Of a DNA stretch of 64,000 nt, positions 19,703 to 27,087 are shown piece by piece. The position numbers and the translations under genes were made by a program. The DNA is taken from positions 186,001 to 250,000 of the forward strand of contig JADJSK010000005.1 in NCBI GenBank assembly GCA_016711705.1, written 5' to 3'. The notes beneath the pieces were generated by a model that worked only from the letters and a program-made list of their open reading frames with translations, made no database searches and was not told the origin of the DNA. Positions within the stretch are counted from its first letter, which is position 1. Each line of letters begins with the position of its first letter. This DNA comes from Candidatus Brachybacter algidus. Lineage in GTDB: Bacteria > Bacteroidota > Bacteroidia > Chitinophagales > Saprospiraceae.

Positions 19703-19773
19703 GGGGATATAGCACATTCCGGTTAGCGTATCCCGATTCGAAGGAATCGGGAGGGTTCCAGAAGAATTCTCCA
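19703..19773 (+). other. tRNA-like degenerate sequence (tRNA-Pro relative)
   Basis: Starts GGGGATATAGCACATTCCGG and continues TTAGCGTA, closely matching the acceptor and D-arm of the tRNA-Pro 85 nt downstream (TAGCGCAGTCCGGTTAGCGTA). In place of an anticodon arm it has a perfect 9-bp hairpin TCCCGATTC-GAAG-GAATCGGGA, which leaves no 7-nt anticodon loop, and its T-arm (GGTTCCAGAAGAATT) lacks the TTCGAAT core. It looks like a decayed or partly duplicated tRNA gene lying between two real ones. Confidence 0.55.
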
Positions 19774-19788
19774 CTAAAAAAACACATT

Positions 19789-19863
19789 CGGGGTGTAGCG
19801 CAGTCCGGTTAGCGTACCTGCTTTGGGAGCAGGGGGTCCCAGGTTCGAATCCTGGTACCCCGA
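19789..19863 (+). tRNA. tRNA-Pro (anticodon TGG); integration site of the element
   Basis: 75 nt. Acceptor CGGGGTG/TACCCCG, D-arm with CCGGTTAGCG, anticodon arm CCTGC-TTTGGGA-GCAGG (TGG), T-arm CCAGGTTCGAATCCTGG. CCA is not encoded. Its 3' half is repeated at 28510-28556, which marks it as the attachment site of the 19864-28509 element. Confidence 0.95.
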
Positions 19864-19864
19864 C
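19818..19864 (+). repeat. attL: tRNA-Pro 3' end, 47-bp direct repeat with 28510-28556
   Basis: The 47 bp from the anticodon stem through the discriminator base plus one base (CTGCTTTGGGAGCAGGGGGT to TACCCCGAC) recur at 28510-28556 with one mismatch (C19840 versus A28532). Here the repeat is part of an intact tRNA. Such a duplicated tRNA 3' end is the usual footprint of tyrosine-recombinase integration. Confidence 0.9.
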
Positions 19865-19874
19865 TACTATTCAT

Positions 19875-19908
19875 AAGGGTTTTGGACGAAAGTCTGAAAC
19901 CCTTTTTT
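19875..19908 (+). terminator. Rho-independent terminator after tRNA-Pro
   Basis: AAGGGTTT (19875-19882) pairs with AAACCCTT (19897-19904), with the inner GAC-GAAA-GTC hairpin top, then a T run. A closely similar terminator follows the attR copy at 28567. Confidence 0.8.
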
Positions 19909-19910
19909 AT

Positions 19911-19936
19911 TTAGGTTTAATATTAGGTTAAATAAT
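19911..19936 (+). repeat. Element-end direct repeat (left), candidate integrase arm site
   Basis: Two tandem words, TTAGGTTTAAT and ATTAGGTTAAATAAT, make a 26-bp unit that recurs in the same orientation at 28374-28399 with 23 of 26 bases equal. Each copy lies inside the element near an att repeat, 46 bp from attL and 110 bp from attR. This is the placement expected of arm-type binding sites of a tyrosine recombinase. Confidence 0.5.
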
Positions 19937-19940
19937 CTGA

Positions 19941-20615
19941 TTATTTAGGATACTTATCAAAGCACTTCAAAATAGTATCTATTGATAAGGATTCATGTTT
20001 TTCTGGTCCGTATCTAAAATTATTAATATAATCTCTAAGTTCATAAAATTGAGACAGATCTTGAACTATGTTGTGGTCCTTATCCATTTCCAGAAGAGTG
20101 AAACTTAAAGATCTTTGAAATAACTTCCGCCCTAAAATTGTCAAAACTCTCACAAGCTCATTTAATCGAGGTAAAATAGTGTCCAGGTCAGTCTTGAGGT
20201 TTGTATTAGCTGAATTACTATCAACATGAGCATAAATCTTATTCCTAAACCATTCAATGGTTTTAAATTCTTTTGATCTTCTTACAATAGACACACTTCT
20301 TTTAAGCTCCATTAGCTCTCCTAATTCTATATCTACCTGCCATTCTGCTTCTGGATATTCATTAATCAACTGACCCAGAAAGCTTACAATATTATTATCC
20401 TCTGTGTGATTCAGAAATGAATGCAATTTTAGACTAAAATTTATTTTTAAGCTTTCCAATAAAACATCTAACATTCTTGAATGCAAAAAGGCTTCATGAT
20501 AAAGATTAGGATTTGTGGGATGTAAATACTCTAAATCTTTTGAAAGTGTAATAATGTAGTATAATTGTTCATATAATGATTGGAAATAATCAAATTTTTC
20601 GCCTGTTCTTATCAT
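19941..20615 (-). CDS. HEPN-motif (AbiU2-like) protein, candidate RNase effector
   Basis: 224 residues, mainly helical. EWFRNKIYAHVDSN at 121-134 contains R124-N-x4-H130, the Rx4-6H catalytic motif of HEPN RNases, in the RNKxxAH form typical of AbiU2-like and other HEPN proteins used in anti-phage defence and toxin systems. The remaining sequence shows no signal peptide or membrane segment, so it is cytosolic. It is the first gene inside the element next to attL and diverges from the membrane protein at 20772 with 156 bp between starts; CAAAGTTA (reverse TAACTTTG) at 20678-20685 could be its -7 element. Family assignment rests on the motif and fold pattern only. Confidence 0.6.
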   Translation of the reverse strand: MIRTGEKFDYFQSLYEQLYYIITLSKDLEYLHPTNPNLYHEAFLHSRMLDVLLESLKINFSLKLHSFLNHTEDNNIVSFLGQLINEYPEAEWQVDIELGELMELKRSVSIVRRSKEFKTIEWFRNKIYAHVDSNSANTNLKTDLDTILPRLNELVRVLTILGRKLFQRSLSFTLLEMDKDHNIVQDLSQFYELRDYINNFRYGPEKHESLSIDTILKCFDKYPK

Positions 20616-20771
20616 TTCTTTATTATTATTATTTTAGGAATCCATATATCTTTAGAACGATGTAACCAAATTAGTGACAAAGTTAATATTTCTCTTATAT
20701 TTACATTTTAAATAAAATTATTAAGAACTCATAATAGGGGTATGAGGTAAATCCACTAATGGATATTATTT

Positions 20772-21560
20772 ATGGGTCAAGAAAAAAATAAAAAAAACAC
20801 TGATGATAGGAAATGGGGTTTGTGGATAATTTTAGCTGGACTCCTTTTGACATTTGTTGCCCCTTTAATTTTTAGCCTTCCTACTTTTTATAAACTTTTT
20901 GGCTTAGCTGATAATCCTGCTAATATTGGTGATGCTATTGGTGGAATAACATCTCCTATCATTGGCTTTATGGGAGCAGTACTAGTTTATTTAGCTTTTA
21001 GATCGCAAATTCGGGCTAATGAAGAAATACGTGATCAGTTTAAATACCAAAGCCTAAACAGTTATATTAATGATCAAGTAAAAATTGTTCGAGAAGACAT
21101 ACAATCAATGAATTACTCAACTATTACCAAGAAATCCTCTAGTGTTAAGGGTAGTGCAGTTGAAATTGAGAGATTCGAAGCAAAAGGATCAATGGCAATT
21201 GCTAATATTGTTAGATCGACTTTAAAAGATCACATTTGTACATATCAACATAATTTATATGCGACTGAATTCACATTAATTATTTCTATCCTAGAAAGGA
21301 TATTAAACTTGTTTAGTGAAATTGAAAGTGCTCAATTAGCAGATAAAAAGTACTTATTTTCGCAGGTTAGCAATACATATGCTTTTTTGCTTCGTCCACA
21401 TTTTAGAAGATATACTAGACATATTCTGGAAGGAAATAAGATTTGTAAAAAGCACGGTAAAAGCTATCATAAAATAGTGATAGACTCATTCTCATTGATA
21501 GATAAAATTGAAAAATTCATCACCCTGCAATCTTCCTTCCCTCTGGATAAAAAGTCGTAG
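20772..21560 (+). CDS. Two-TM membrane protein resembling putative phage abortive infection (putAbiC) proteins
   Basis: 262 residues. A charged N-terminus, TM1 about 16-38 (GLWIILAGLLLTFVAPLIF), then NIGDAIGGITSPIIGFMGAV leading into TM2 (about 58-77) and LAFRSQIRANEEIRDQFKYQ. The order TM, IGDxxGGxxxPI, TM, then a QxxxxxEx(R)xQF helix is the hallmark of the putAbiC family and relatives; the rest is a helical cytosolic domain without a recognised catalytic motif. It diverges from the HEPN gene. Inferred role: membrane-associated defence sensor or effector. Start ATG 20772 chosen as the first Met before TM1. Confidence 0.6.
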   Translation: MGQEKNKKNTDDRKWGLWIILAGLLLTFVAPLIFSLPTFYKLFGLADNPANIGDAIGGITSPIIGFMGAVLVYLAFRSQIRANEEIRDQFKYQSLNSYINDQVKIVREDIQSMNYSTITKKSSSVKGSAVEIERFEAKGSMAIANIVRSTLKDHICTYQHNLYATEFTLIISILERILNLFSEIESAQLADKKYLFSQVSNTYAFLLRPHFRRYTRHILEGNKICKKHGKSYHKIVIDSFSLIDKIEKFITLQSSFPLDKKS

Positions 21561-21707
21561 CTGTAATGAAAATGGATTATTTTTTAATCACCCATTCCAT
21601 CTTTGCCTTCCTAAAGTCACTTGGACATACAGGATTAGGTACTATCCATAAAACCCACCAAAGTCAGATTCTCGAGTATTTCTGCTTTGTCTTAATACGT
21701 CCCTTCA

Positions 21708-21959
21708 CTAATATTTACTTTCTGGAAATGTGAAAAGTTCTATTACAGTCACATTAAGAGAATCTGCGATTTTCACCATAGTACTAATCTTCATTTCTTG
21801 AGAACCTTTAATGTACTTACGTAAATTTTCAATATCTAAATCTGCATTGTGAGCAACCTCCCTTGGCTTTAAGCCTTTATCTCGAATTATTTCTAATATT
21901 CTTATACCAAGTTCTTTGACAATAGGTGGTATCTCAGATTTCCTCATCCTTTTTCCCAT
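21708..21959 (-). CDS. XRE-family helix-turn-helix regulator
   Basis: 83 residues. A five-helix HTH_3/Cro-type fold spans most of the protein: LGIRILEIIRDKGLKPREVA then HNADLDIENLRKYIKGSQEM and ISTMVKIADSLNVTVIELF. It is divergent from the exported protein at 22094, with 134 bp between the start codons; a perfect palindrome overlaps the -33 box of the 22094 promoter (see 22008-22039), so it probably controls that gene and perhaps itself. Small regulators of this kind are normal on integrative elements. Confidence 0.85.
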   Translation of the reverse strand: MGKRMRKSEIPPIVKELGIRILEIIRDKGLKPREVAHNADLDIENLRKYIKGSQEMKISTMVKIADSLNVTVIELFTFPESKY

Positions 21960-22007
21960 GATGGAAAAATAATATCAAGCAGATAGAAATAAGTGATTGT
22001 AAATAAT

Positions 22008-22039
22008 CAGTTGCAAACAACTGTATTTTTTTATATTTG
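22008..22039 (+). promoter_or_regulatory. Promoter with overlapping palindromic operator, between XRE gene and 22094 gene
   Basis: TTG at 22011-22013, 18-nt spacer and TATATTTG at 22032-22039 form a near-consensus Bacteroidota promoter for the gene at 22094. CAGTTG-CAAA-CAACTG (22008-22023) is a perfect 6-bp inverted repeat laid over the -33 box. Binding there would block polymerase, and the divergent XRE protein (21708-21959) is the obvious candidate. Confidence 0.6.
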
Positions 22040-22093
22040 TGGCATTGTGAAGTCACAAATAAGTGAAACGATCTAGCTAAAAATATAATCTAT

Positions 22094-22618
22094 ATGAAAA
22101 TCCTCATTAAATCCACATTATTGTTATTAATGGTATTATATTTTCCCATAGTAGCTTATAGTCAATGTAATCTAAAATACAATACAGAACGAACTATTGA
22201 AAAGTCACAAATAGTTAAATTAGGGAATTTTCTAAAATGCCCAAATTGCCAAGAATTCACTATGGAAATAAGAGTAAATAAAGCAATTGCAGACAGAAAT
22301 GATAATTTATTAATAATTTTTGCTTCATTCCCTGAGCCTGGAATGGTTTATGGATATATTAACCTAGTTCAGGGTAATAGTGATGTATTTAAGATGCTCT
22401 TATGGGGCGGTGCAGTGGAATTGTGTAAGACTGAGCTCTTCTCTAATGAAGGTAAAACAGAGATTTCATATGAAGGGATGTTTAGATATTCAAGGACAAC
22501 TGACGAACTTAAAATATTATCAAAATTTGATGTGATTGGAATAGAAATAAATGATACATATTTTACTGTTAACAACTGGAAAGGATTTTGGGATGCCTAT
22601 CAATGCCTTTTACAGTAA
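22094..22618 (+). CDS. Small exported protein of unknown function (element cargo)
   Basis: 174 residues with a signal peptide (MKILIKSTLLLLMVLYFPIV then AYSQC). The mature part carries a CPNCQ motif (KCPNCQEFTMEIRVNK) that could bind metal or form a disulfide, and a beta-rich C-terminal half. No family recognised. Located just downstream of a well-formed promoter and operator, followed 42 nt later by a broken lipoprotein gene. Confidence 0.7.
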   Translation: MKILIKSTLLLLMVLYFPIVAYSQCNLKYNTERTIEKSQIVKLGNFLKCPNCQEFTMEIRVNKAIADRNDNLLIIFASFPEPGMVYGYINLVQGNSDVFKMLLWGGAVELCKTELFSNEGKTEISYEGMFRYSRTTDELKILSKFDVIGIEINDTYFTVNNWKGFWDAYQCLLQ

Positions 22619-22660
22619 GTATTAGGTTTATTTTCTTATTACTGTTTTAATTTTAAATAT

Positions 22661-23183
22661 ATGCGATTTAAACCTAATACGATTTGTCTCTTCTGTGTTA
22701 TTATATTATTGTGTTCCTGTAAAAATTACGAAAATGAGAATGCTATATTAAACTCAGACGTTTTAAGGCTTAAGGCCGAGATAGAAAGTAAAAATCAACT
22801 TACTAGCATCATTGAATGATATCATAAAAGCAAAAGACCTTATCATTGAAGCAAAAATCAGCGAATTAGAGACCTTAAAGCTAAACTTAGTTCAAAACAA
22901 ACCAGATCCTGAACCTGTACAAAATTCTGTTACTACAGATGATGCGATTAGATTTACAAAGACACATATCAATGATTACAATTTGAATTGTATTGATGAA
23001 ATACAATTTTTAGATTATACGGCTCGCAAACTATCTAATGGCAATTTTAATGTATTTGTAACATTTGTGGATAACTCTATGAGTAAACGTAAGAGGACTA
23101 ATGTATATTTAGTAAATATATTAGATGGGGGTAAAAGTTATAAAATTAATGATGTCCATCGATTTCAAAGTATTTGTCATTAG
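22661..23183 (+). pseudogene. Coiled-coil lipoprotein, frameshifted
   Basis: ATG 22661 opens MRFKPNTICLFCVIILLCSC, a lipoprotein signal with Cys at residue 20, then a coiled coil (VLRLKAEIESKNQLTSII) that stops at TGA 22817-22819. One base over, the frame continues LNDIIKAKDLIIEAKISELE, the same heptad rhythm, then a small globular domain to 23183. The span 22661-23183 is one base over a whole number of codons, so a single inserted base (near 22811) explains the break. Intact length would be about 173 residues. Function unknown. Confidence 0.6.
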
Positions 23184-23288
23184 TTTATCATGTATTTTAT
23201 TAAAAATGGATCTTATTACTTTGTCATAATTCGCCAGCACTTAAAGCAACTCCCCACTTTTAATAAACAAGTGCCATATAAAGTTGCC

Positions 23289-24088
23289 TTAAGATATCTG
23301 TTTCAAGAGATAGTATAATATATTACCCCTGTTCTTGGAAACCCATCTAAGGTAAAAAAGTACGGCCTTCAGCACATTCCTGTCAGGATAAAGATTAACG
23401 TTACGACCTTTCAAAACTTCGAGTTTATCTTTTGTTAACCCAGCTTTACCACCTGATGCTAACCAGGTGAATTGAGGTAAATAGACACTAGCTATAATGG
23501 CAGTTTTTTCACTTTCCACTATTGCAATTGGTTTAGTATCTAGGTGTAATAGATGCTCTCCATACAAGCATTGTCGTAAAGCAAAGTTTGGAAGCTTAAG
23601 TACTTTGTGAGCCCATGATATTTTATCCTCTCTACGACCTTTATTGGCGTTATAAAGCATTATTTTACCAGTCCTTACATTGCCTTCAATATCGATCTGC
23701 CAGAAGACTGTGGCTCCGTCCCAATGCTTAGATGTACCGATGCGGTATTTATCAATAAGCTGACTTACTATTTCAGTATCGAATATACCAAGCAGGAAAG
23801 AAATTAGGTTGTTGCTTATATTGGGCTTAAGGCTTTGTTGTAGTATGTCAGGATGTATGTAAGAGGGAGAGTTTTTGTTGTTTCCTGTTTCTTATCCCTA
23901 TATAAATTGGAAATGGAAACATTTATTTCAGGCTTTACAAAATCAGGAAAGAATGATTTAGAACAGCTAAAACAATAGCCTTTATCTATATATCCGATAT
24001 ACGGTGCGAACTTTCCATCTTGGTTACTTTTACCACATGGGCAACTCAATACTCGATTCCTATTTGTGTCATATTTAAGGCTTATCAT
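23289..24088 (-). pseudogene. DUF6371/toprim-type zinc-finger primase-like protein, broken
   Basis: N-terminal part 24088-23816 carries a CHC2-like zinc finger (CPCGKSNQDGKF then GYCFSCSKSF). After a frame change near 23820 the sequence continues DTEIVSQLIDKYRIGTSKHW, VFWQIDIEGNVRTGKIMLYN, KISWAHKVLKLP, GEHLL, then the toprim-like IAIVESEKTAIIASVYLP and WLASGGKAGL. It ends soon after LYPD, where related proteins continue, so the C-terminus is also altered. These proteins accompany RepA-like ATPases on Bacteroidota elements and probably act in element replication; this copy looks dead. Confidence 0.7.
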
Positions 24089-24154
24089 ATAAATAAAAAA
24101 GTGTTTCTCGTTTCATACGTAAGGGGTTAGAAACGAGAAACTTTTTAAACATCC

Positions 24155-25288
24155 TTATTCTTGAATTTCATCTTTAGATTCATCCACTTCATCAGTATCA
24201 TCAGTATTCCACCCATTCTCTCTACCCTTTTGTAATAATTTGTAGGGTACGGACCTGTTAGACATATCTAATTGATTTGCTATTTGATCATAGGTATTTC
24301 CTTCATTCTTAAGCTCTAAGACCATGTCATGAAGCTTTCTTTTGGCTTCATAATCTTCTTTCTTATTGATGTGACCAAAGGGTAATCTTGCTCCAGTATT
24401 TTTAAAACATAAGTGCTCTTCATCAAATTCTAAAACATAGCTTTCTTTTTTAGCAGATGACGCTAAATAATTGCCTTTGACTAAACACAGGTGTCGAATA
24501 TTCGATTTCTTTGGATCAGCTACAAATTGGATCACCAGTCGCATTTTTGCTTCAAATCCCTGGCCACCCAATAAGTGATTTTTATTTGGATCAAGAAATT
24601 CAGTTCTTTTTCCATTATGGTGTAGGAACAAGAATAAACAATCAAATTTCTGAGATAGCTGATGGTAAGGCTTCAAAAATCCCCTAATTTTAGAAGTGTC
24701 TTTTAAATCATAGTCAAATATATCTGAAAAGCAATCCAATATTACGAGGTCCACAGGTTTTCTACTTAAACTTTTATCAATTTTTGCTAGTAAATTCTCT
24801 GAATCAAAGATAAATCGTAAGCGTTGTAGGTGCGAAGGATCAACGTTGTAAGCCTGAATATGGAGAAGCCTTTTTGTATCCTTTGCTAAATCCTCAGTGG
24901 ATACATACAGGACTGATTTGTGCCTAGATATTAATCTAAACCCAATAAACTCTTCTTTACCTGCAACTATTGCAATAGCCATAAATCTTAGAAAGGCACT
25001 CTTGCCAGTATCTGAGCTCCCAGCTAAGCAAACAATGCCTGATGTGCGTAACATAGGATCAATTAGCAGTGGCTCGTTCTCTACTTCCATGTTTAGCAAT
25101 TCTTCTCCTGTTACCTCATCATTATTTTCCTGGCATTTTTGAATATGTTCTGTGACATCCTTTTTAATGTCTTCAATTGATAAGGGAGGAATTGATTGTG
25201 GTTCTTCTTCTTGTCTCAGTACATACTGAGTGCCCACTTTAAATTTTACTTCGTTTGATTTATTCTCATCCTTCATTGGTAGTGGCAT
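24155..25288 (-). CDS. RepA/RadA-like AAA ATPase of mobile element
   Basis: 377 residues. Walker A GSSDTGKS at 90-97 (CLAGSSDTGKSAFLRFMA), Walker B VDLVILDCFSD, and FLFLHHNGKRTE followed by HLLGGQGFEAKMRL as in hexameric RepA-type helicases. A C-terminal helix-turn-helix (YDQIANQLDMSNRSVPYKLL) likely binds DNA. Such proteins are plasmid or island replication helicases. It lies between the broken zinc-finger/toprim gene and the HTH excisionase-like gene on the same strand, so this was one replication/excision transcript. Confidence 0.82.
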   Translation of the reverse strand: MPLPMKDENKSNEVKFKVGTQYVLRQEEEPQSIPPLSIEDIKKDVTEHIQKCQENNDEVTGEELLNMEVENEPLLIDPMLRTSGIVCLAGSSDTGKSAFLRFMAIAIVAGKEEFIGFRLISRHKSVLYVSTEDLAKDTKRLLHIQAYNVDPSHLQRLRFIFDSENLLAKIDKSLSRKPVDLVILDCFSDIFDYDLKDTSKIRGFLKPYHQLSQKFDCLFLFLHHNGKRTEFLDPNKNHLLGGQGFEAKMRLVIQFVADPKKSNIRHLCLVKGNYLASSAKKESYVLEFDEEHLCFKNTGARLPFGHINKKEDYEAKRKLHDMVLELKNEGNTYDQIANQLDMSNRSVPYKLLQKGRENGWNTDDTDEVDESKDEIQE

Positions 25289-25321
25289 TTAAATTGTAAT
25301 TTGAAATTTTAACATCTTGAC

Positions 25322-25660
25322 CTATACTGCCCTTTTTCTAATGGCTATATGTTCTTTCGCATCACCCTCAATTTCAGCCACTGTAGGAACAGATCTTCCC
25401 TTAAGCCACTCTACTAGCGTCGCTCTTATGAAAAATATTCTTCTACCAGATTTGGAATAAGGTATAACCTTACACTGTATTTTGCCTCTTAATGCATTTA
25501 CACTGAGGTTTAGAAATTTGGCTGCCTGATTTACATCAAATACCTGGTTGCTATCATCACTATATATGATAGTAGAACTGATCAATTTTTCAAGTCTGTC
25601 AATTTTTTGATTCATGTCACTTACCAGATCTGGCAGAGACTCAAAAGTTATTTTTCCCAT
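25322..25660 (-). CDS. Excisionase-like helix-turn-helix protein
   Basis: 112 residues. The middle holds a winged-helix of the MerR/excisionase type: VNQAAKFLNLSVNALRGKI then VIPYSKSGRRIFFIRATLVE and WLKGRS, where the protein's helix and wing read a short DNA site. The N-terminus is a short coiled coil (LVSDMNQKIDRLEKLI). Proteins like this are encoded next to integrases on Bacteroidota elements and direct excision or activate transfer genes. Confidence 0.85.
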   Translation of the reverse strand: MGKITFESLPDLVSDMNQKIDRLEKLISSTIIYSDDSNQVFDVNQAAKFLNLSVNALRGKIQCKVIPYSKSGRRIFFIRATLVEWLKGRSVPTVAEIEGDAKEHIAIRKRAV

Positions 25661-25746
25661 TTTTTAATTTTTATGGATTAATTAATGGACAAATATGAGA
25701 GGGTCATTTAAGGGCATTATTGTAGGAGTACTCCTGATGTTTGCCC

Positions 25747-27087
25747 CTATTTTATGCTAGCATAGAATTCAGTGACTTTTGTTATGTGGGAATGAGATGT
25801 ATAACGGTCTCTATCTTCAGTAGATTTGGGATTCAATACGTTAATATTACCTTTAACTGTGCGGTCCTTAGTATCGAACCATGATGCTATCGCTGCATCT
25901 CTTTTTGATTTCACTTTAAAAACAGTGTCCAGATGTTGGATAAATCCTAAAAAACTAAGCATGGCAATATTAAATGGCAAGTCATTTGAATGAAATTTTA
26001 ATATTAATTTGTTGTAATTTTCATCACATAGGGCATTAACTAAACGAAGACCTCGAAACCCATTTATTTCCAAGTTTTCATTGAGAAGTTTATATTTTTC
26101 TTTTGTTGTCTGTATTTGCTTATTTGCAAGGTCTTTTGATTTAGACTCATTTGTTGGCATCGCATCAATTGAATCTTCAACTTTCATTTTTTCACTGATA
26201 GTATGATCGACTGAAGCAATTTTGATTATTCCTTTCCCTAACCCTATTGAGTTCCAATTATCATCAATCCAATTATTAGGTGGAGATCTAGGTTCATTGT
26301 TATTTTCTTCTATTCTGGCTTTGAGTGCAGCTTTTAATTTTGACAATACAAACTGCCTTATTTTTTTAGCAGAGAATTCTGACGTCATTTTAAACGCAAC
26401 TCCAAGATAATTTAGGTAGTCGTTTTCATTGTTGAGATCTTCTAGGTTATAATCAAACTCTTTAAGGATGATGATATCATCCTTCGTCATATCTTCCTTC
26501 TGGATAGCTGTAAATATATCTTCCTGAAAAGTATTGATGATGTCAACGTAATCTAGATTGTTTTTAACCAGGACCTGCCTAAAAATACTTAATTCGGATT
26601 CAATAAATTCCCCATATGAATTACTATAACTTTTGAATCTATTTTGGTAAATGAAAATGAATCCATCTCTAAGTAGTTTGTTAAGATTTTCGGCAGGTAG
26701 GATATTAAAATCCGCATGGTTGTAAAAGTAGTAGTCAAGTCTAAAAGCAAACTCGTTGCTAATTTGTTTATAGGTTGATGGATCAAAATCAGATTTAGAA
26801 TGATTCGAAACATCTATGCCTCCGAATAAAGAAAAGTCAAAGTCATTTGTTTGAATCTCTATCAAATGTCTGACATTCCTGTTCACAATTTCAGTTTCTA
26901 GTTCATTGTTAAAACCTTTGCCATACTCTGTCTTTAAATTATTGTATTCGTTTACCAAATCTAGGTTATAATCACCGTCAGCAACAATGCTTTCAAGAAC
27001 CTTAAATGAAATGGGGTGTCCGTTCACTAAAAAGTATCTCCAAAAATCGTACACAGTCTCAAATATAAAATTGTTAAAGTCTTTCAT
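25747..27087 (-). CDS. Uncharacterised mobile-element protein beside the integrase
   Basis: 446 residues, acidic, no signal peptide or membrane segment. I recognise no catalytic motif. A helical N-terminal half (NFIFETVYDFWRYFLVNGHP) is followed by a Lys-rich linker (about 290-345) and a C-terminal part with SKRDAAIASWFDTKDRTVKG and INVLNPKSTEDRDRYTSHSH, of a kind found near integrases in this phylum. The stop overlaps nothing; its start codon shares one base position (27087) with the end of the integrase gene, so the two are translationally coupled. Confidence 0.7.
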   Translation of the reverse strand: MKDFNNFIFETVYDFWRYFLVNGHPISFKVLESIVADGDYNLDLVNEYNNLKTEYGKGFNNELETEIVNRNVRHLIEIQTNDFDFSLFGGIDVSNHSKSDFDPSTYKQISNEFAFRLDYYFYNHADFNILPAENLNKLLRDGFIFIYQNRFKSYSNSYGEFIESELSIFRQVLVKNNLDYVDIINTFQEDIFTAIQKEDMTKDDIIILKEFDYNLEDLNNENDYLNYLGVAFKMTSEFSAKKIRQFVLSKLKAALKARIEENNNEPRSPPNNWIDDNWNSIGLGKGIIKIASVDHTISEKMKVEDSIDAMPTNESKSKDLANKQIQTTKEKYKLLNENLEINGFRGLRLVNALCDENYNKLILKFHSNDLPFNIAMLSFLGFIQHLDTVFKVKSKRDAAIASWFDTKDRTVKGNINVLNPKSTEDRDRYTSHSHITKVTEFYASIK

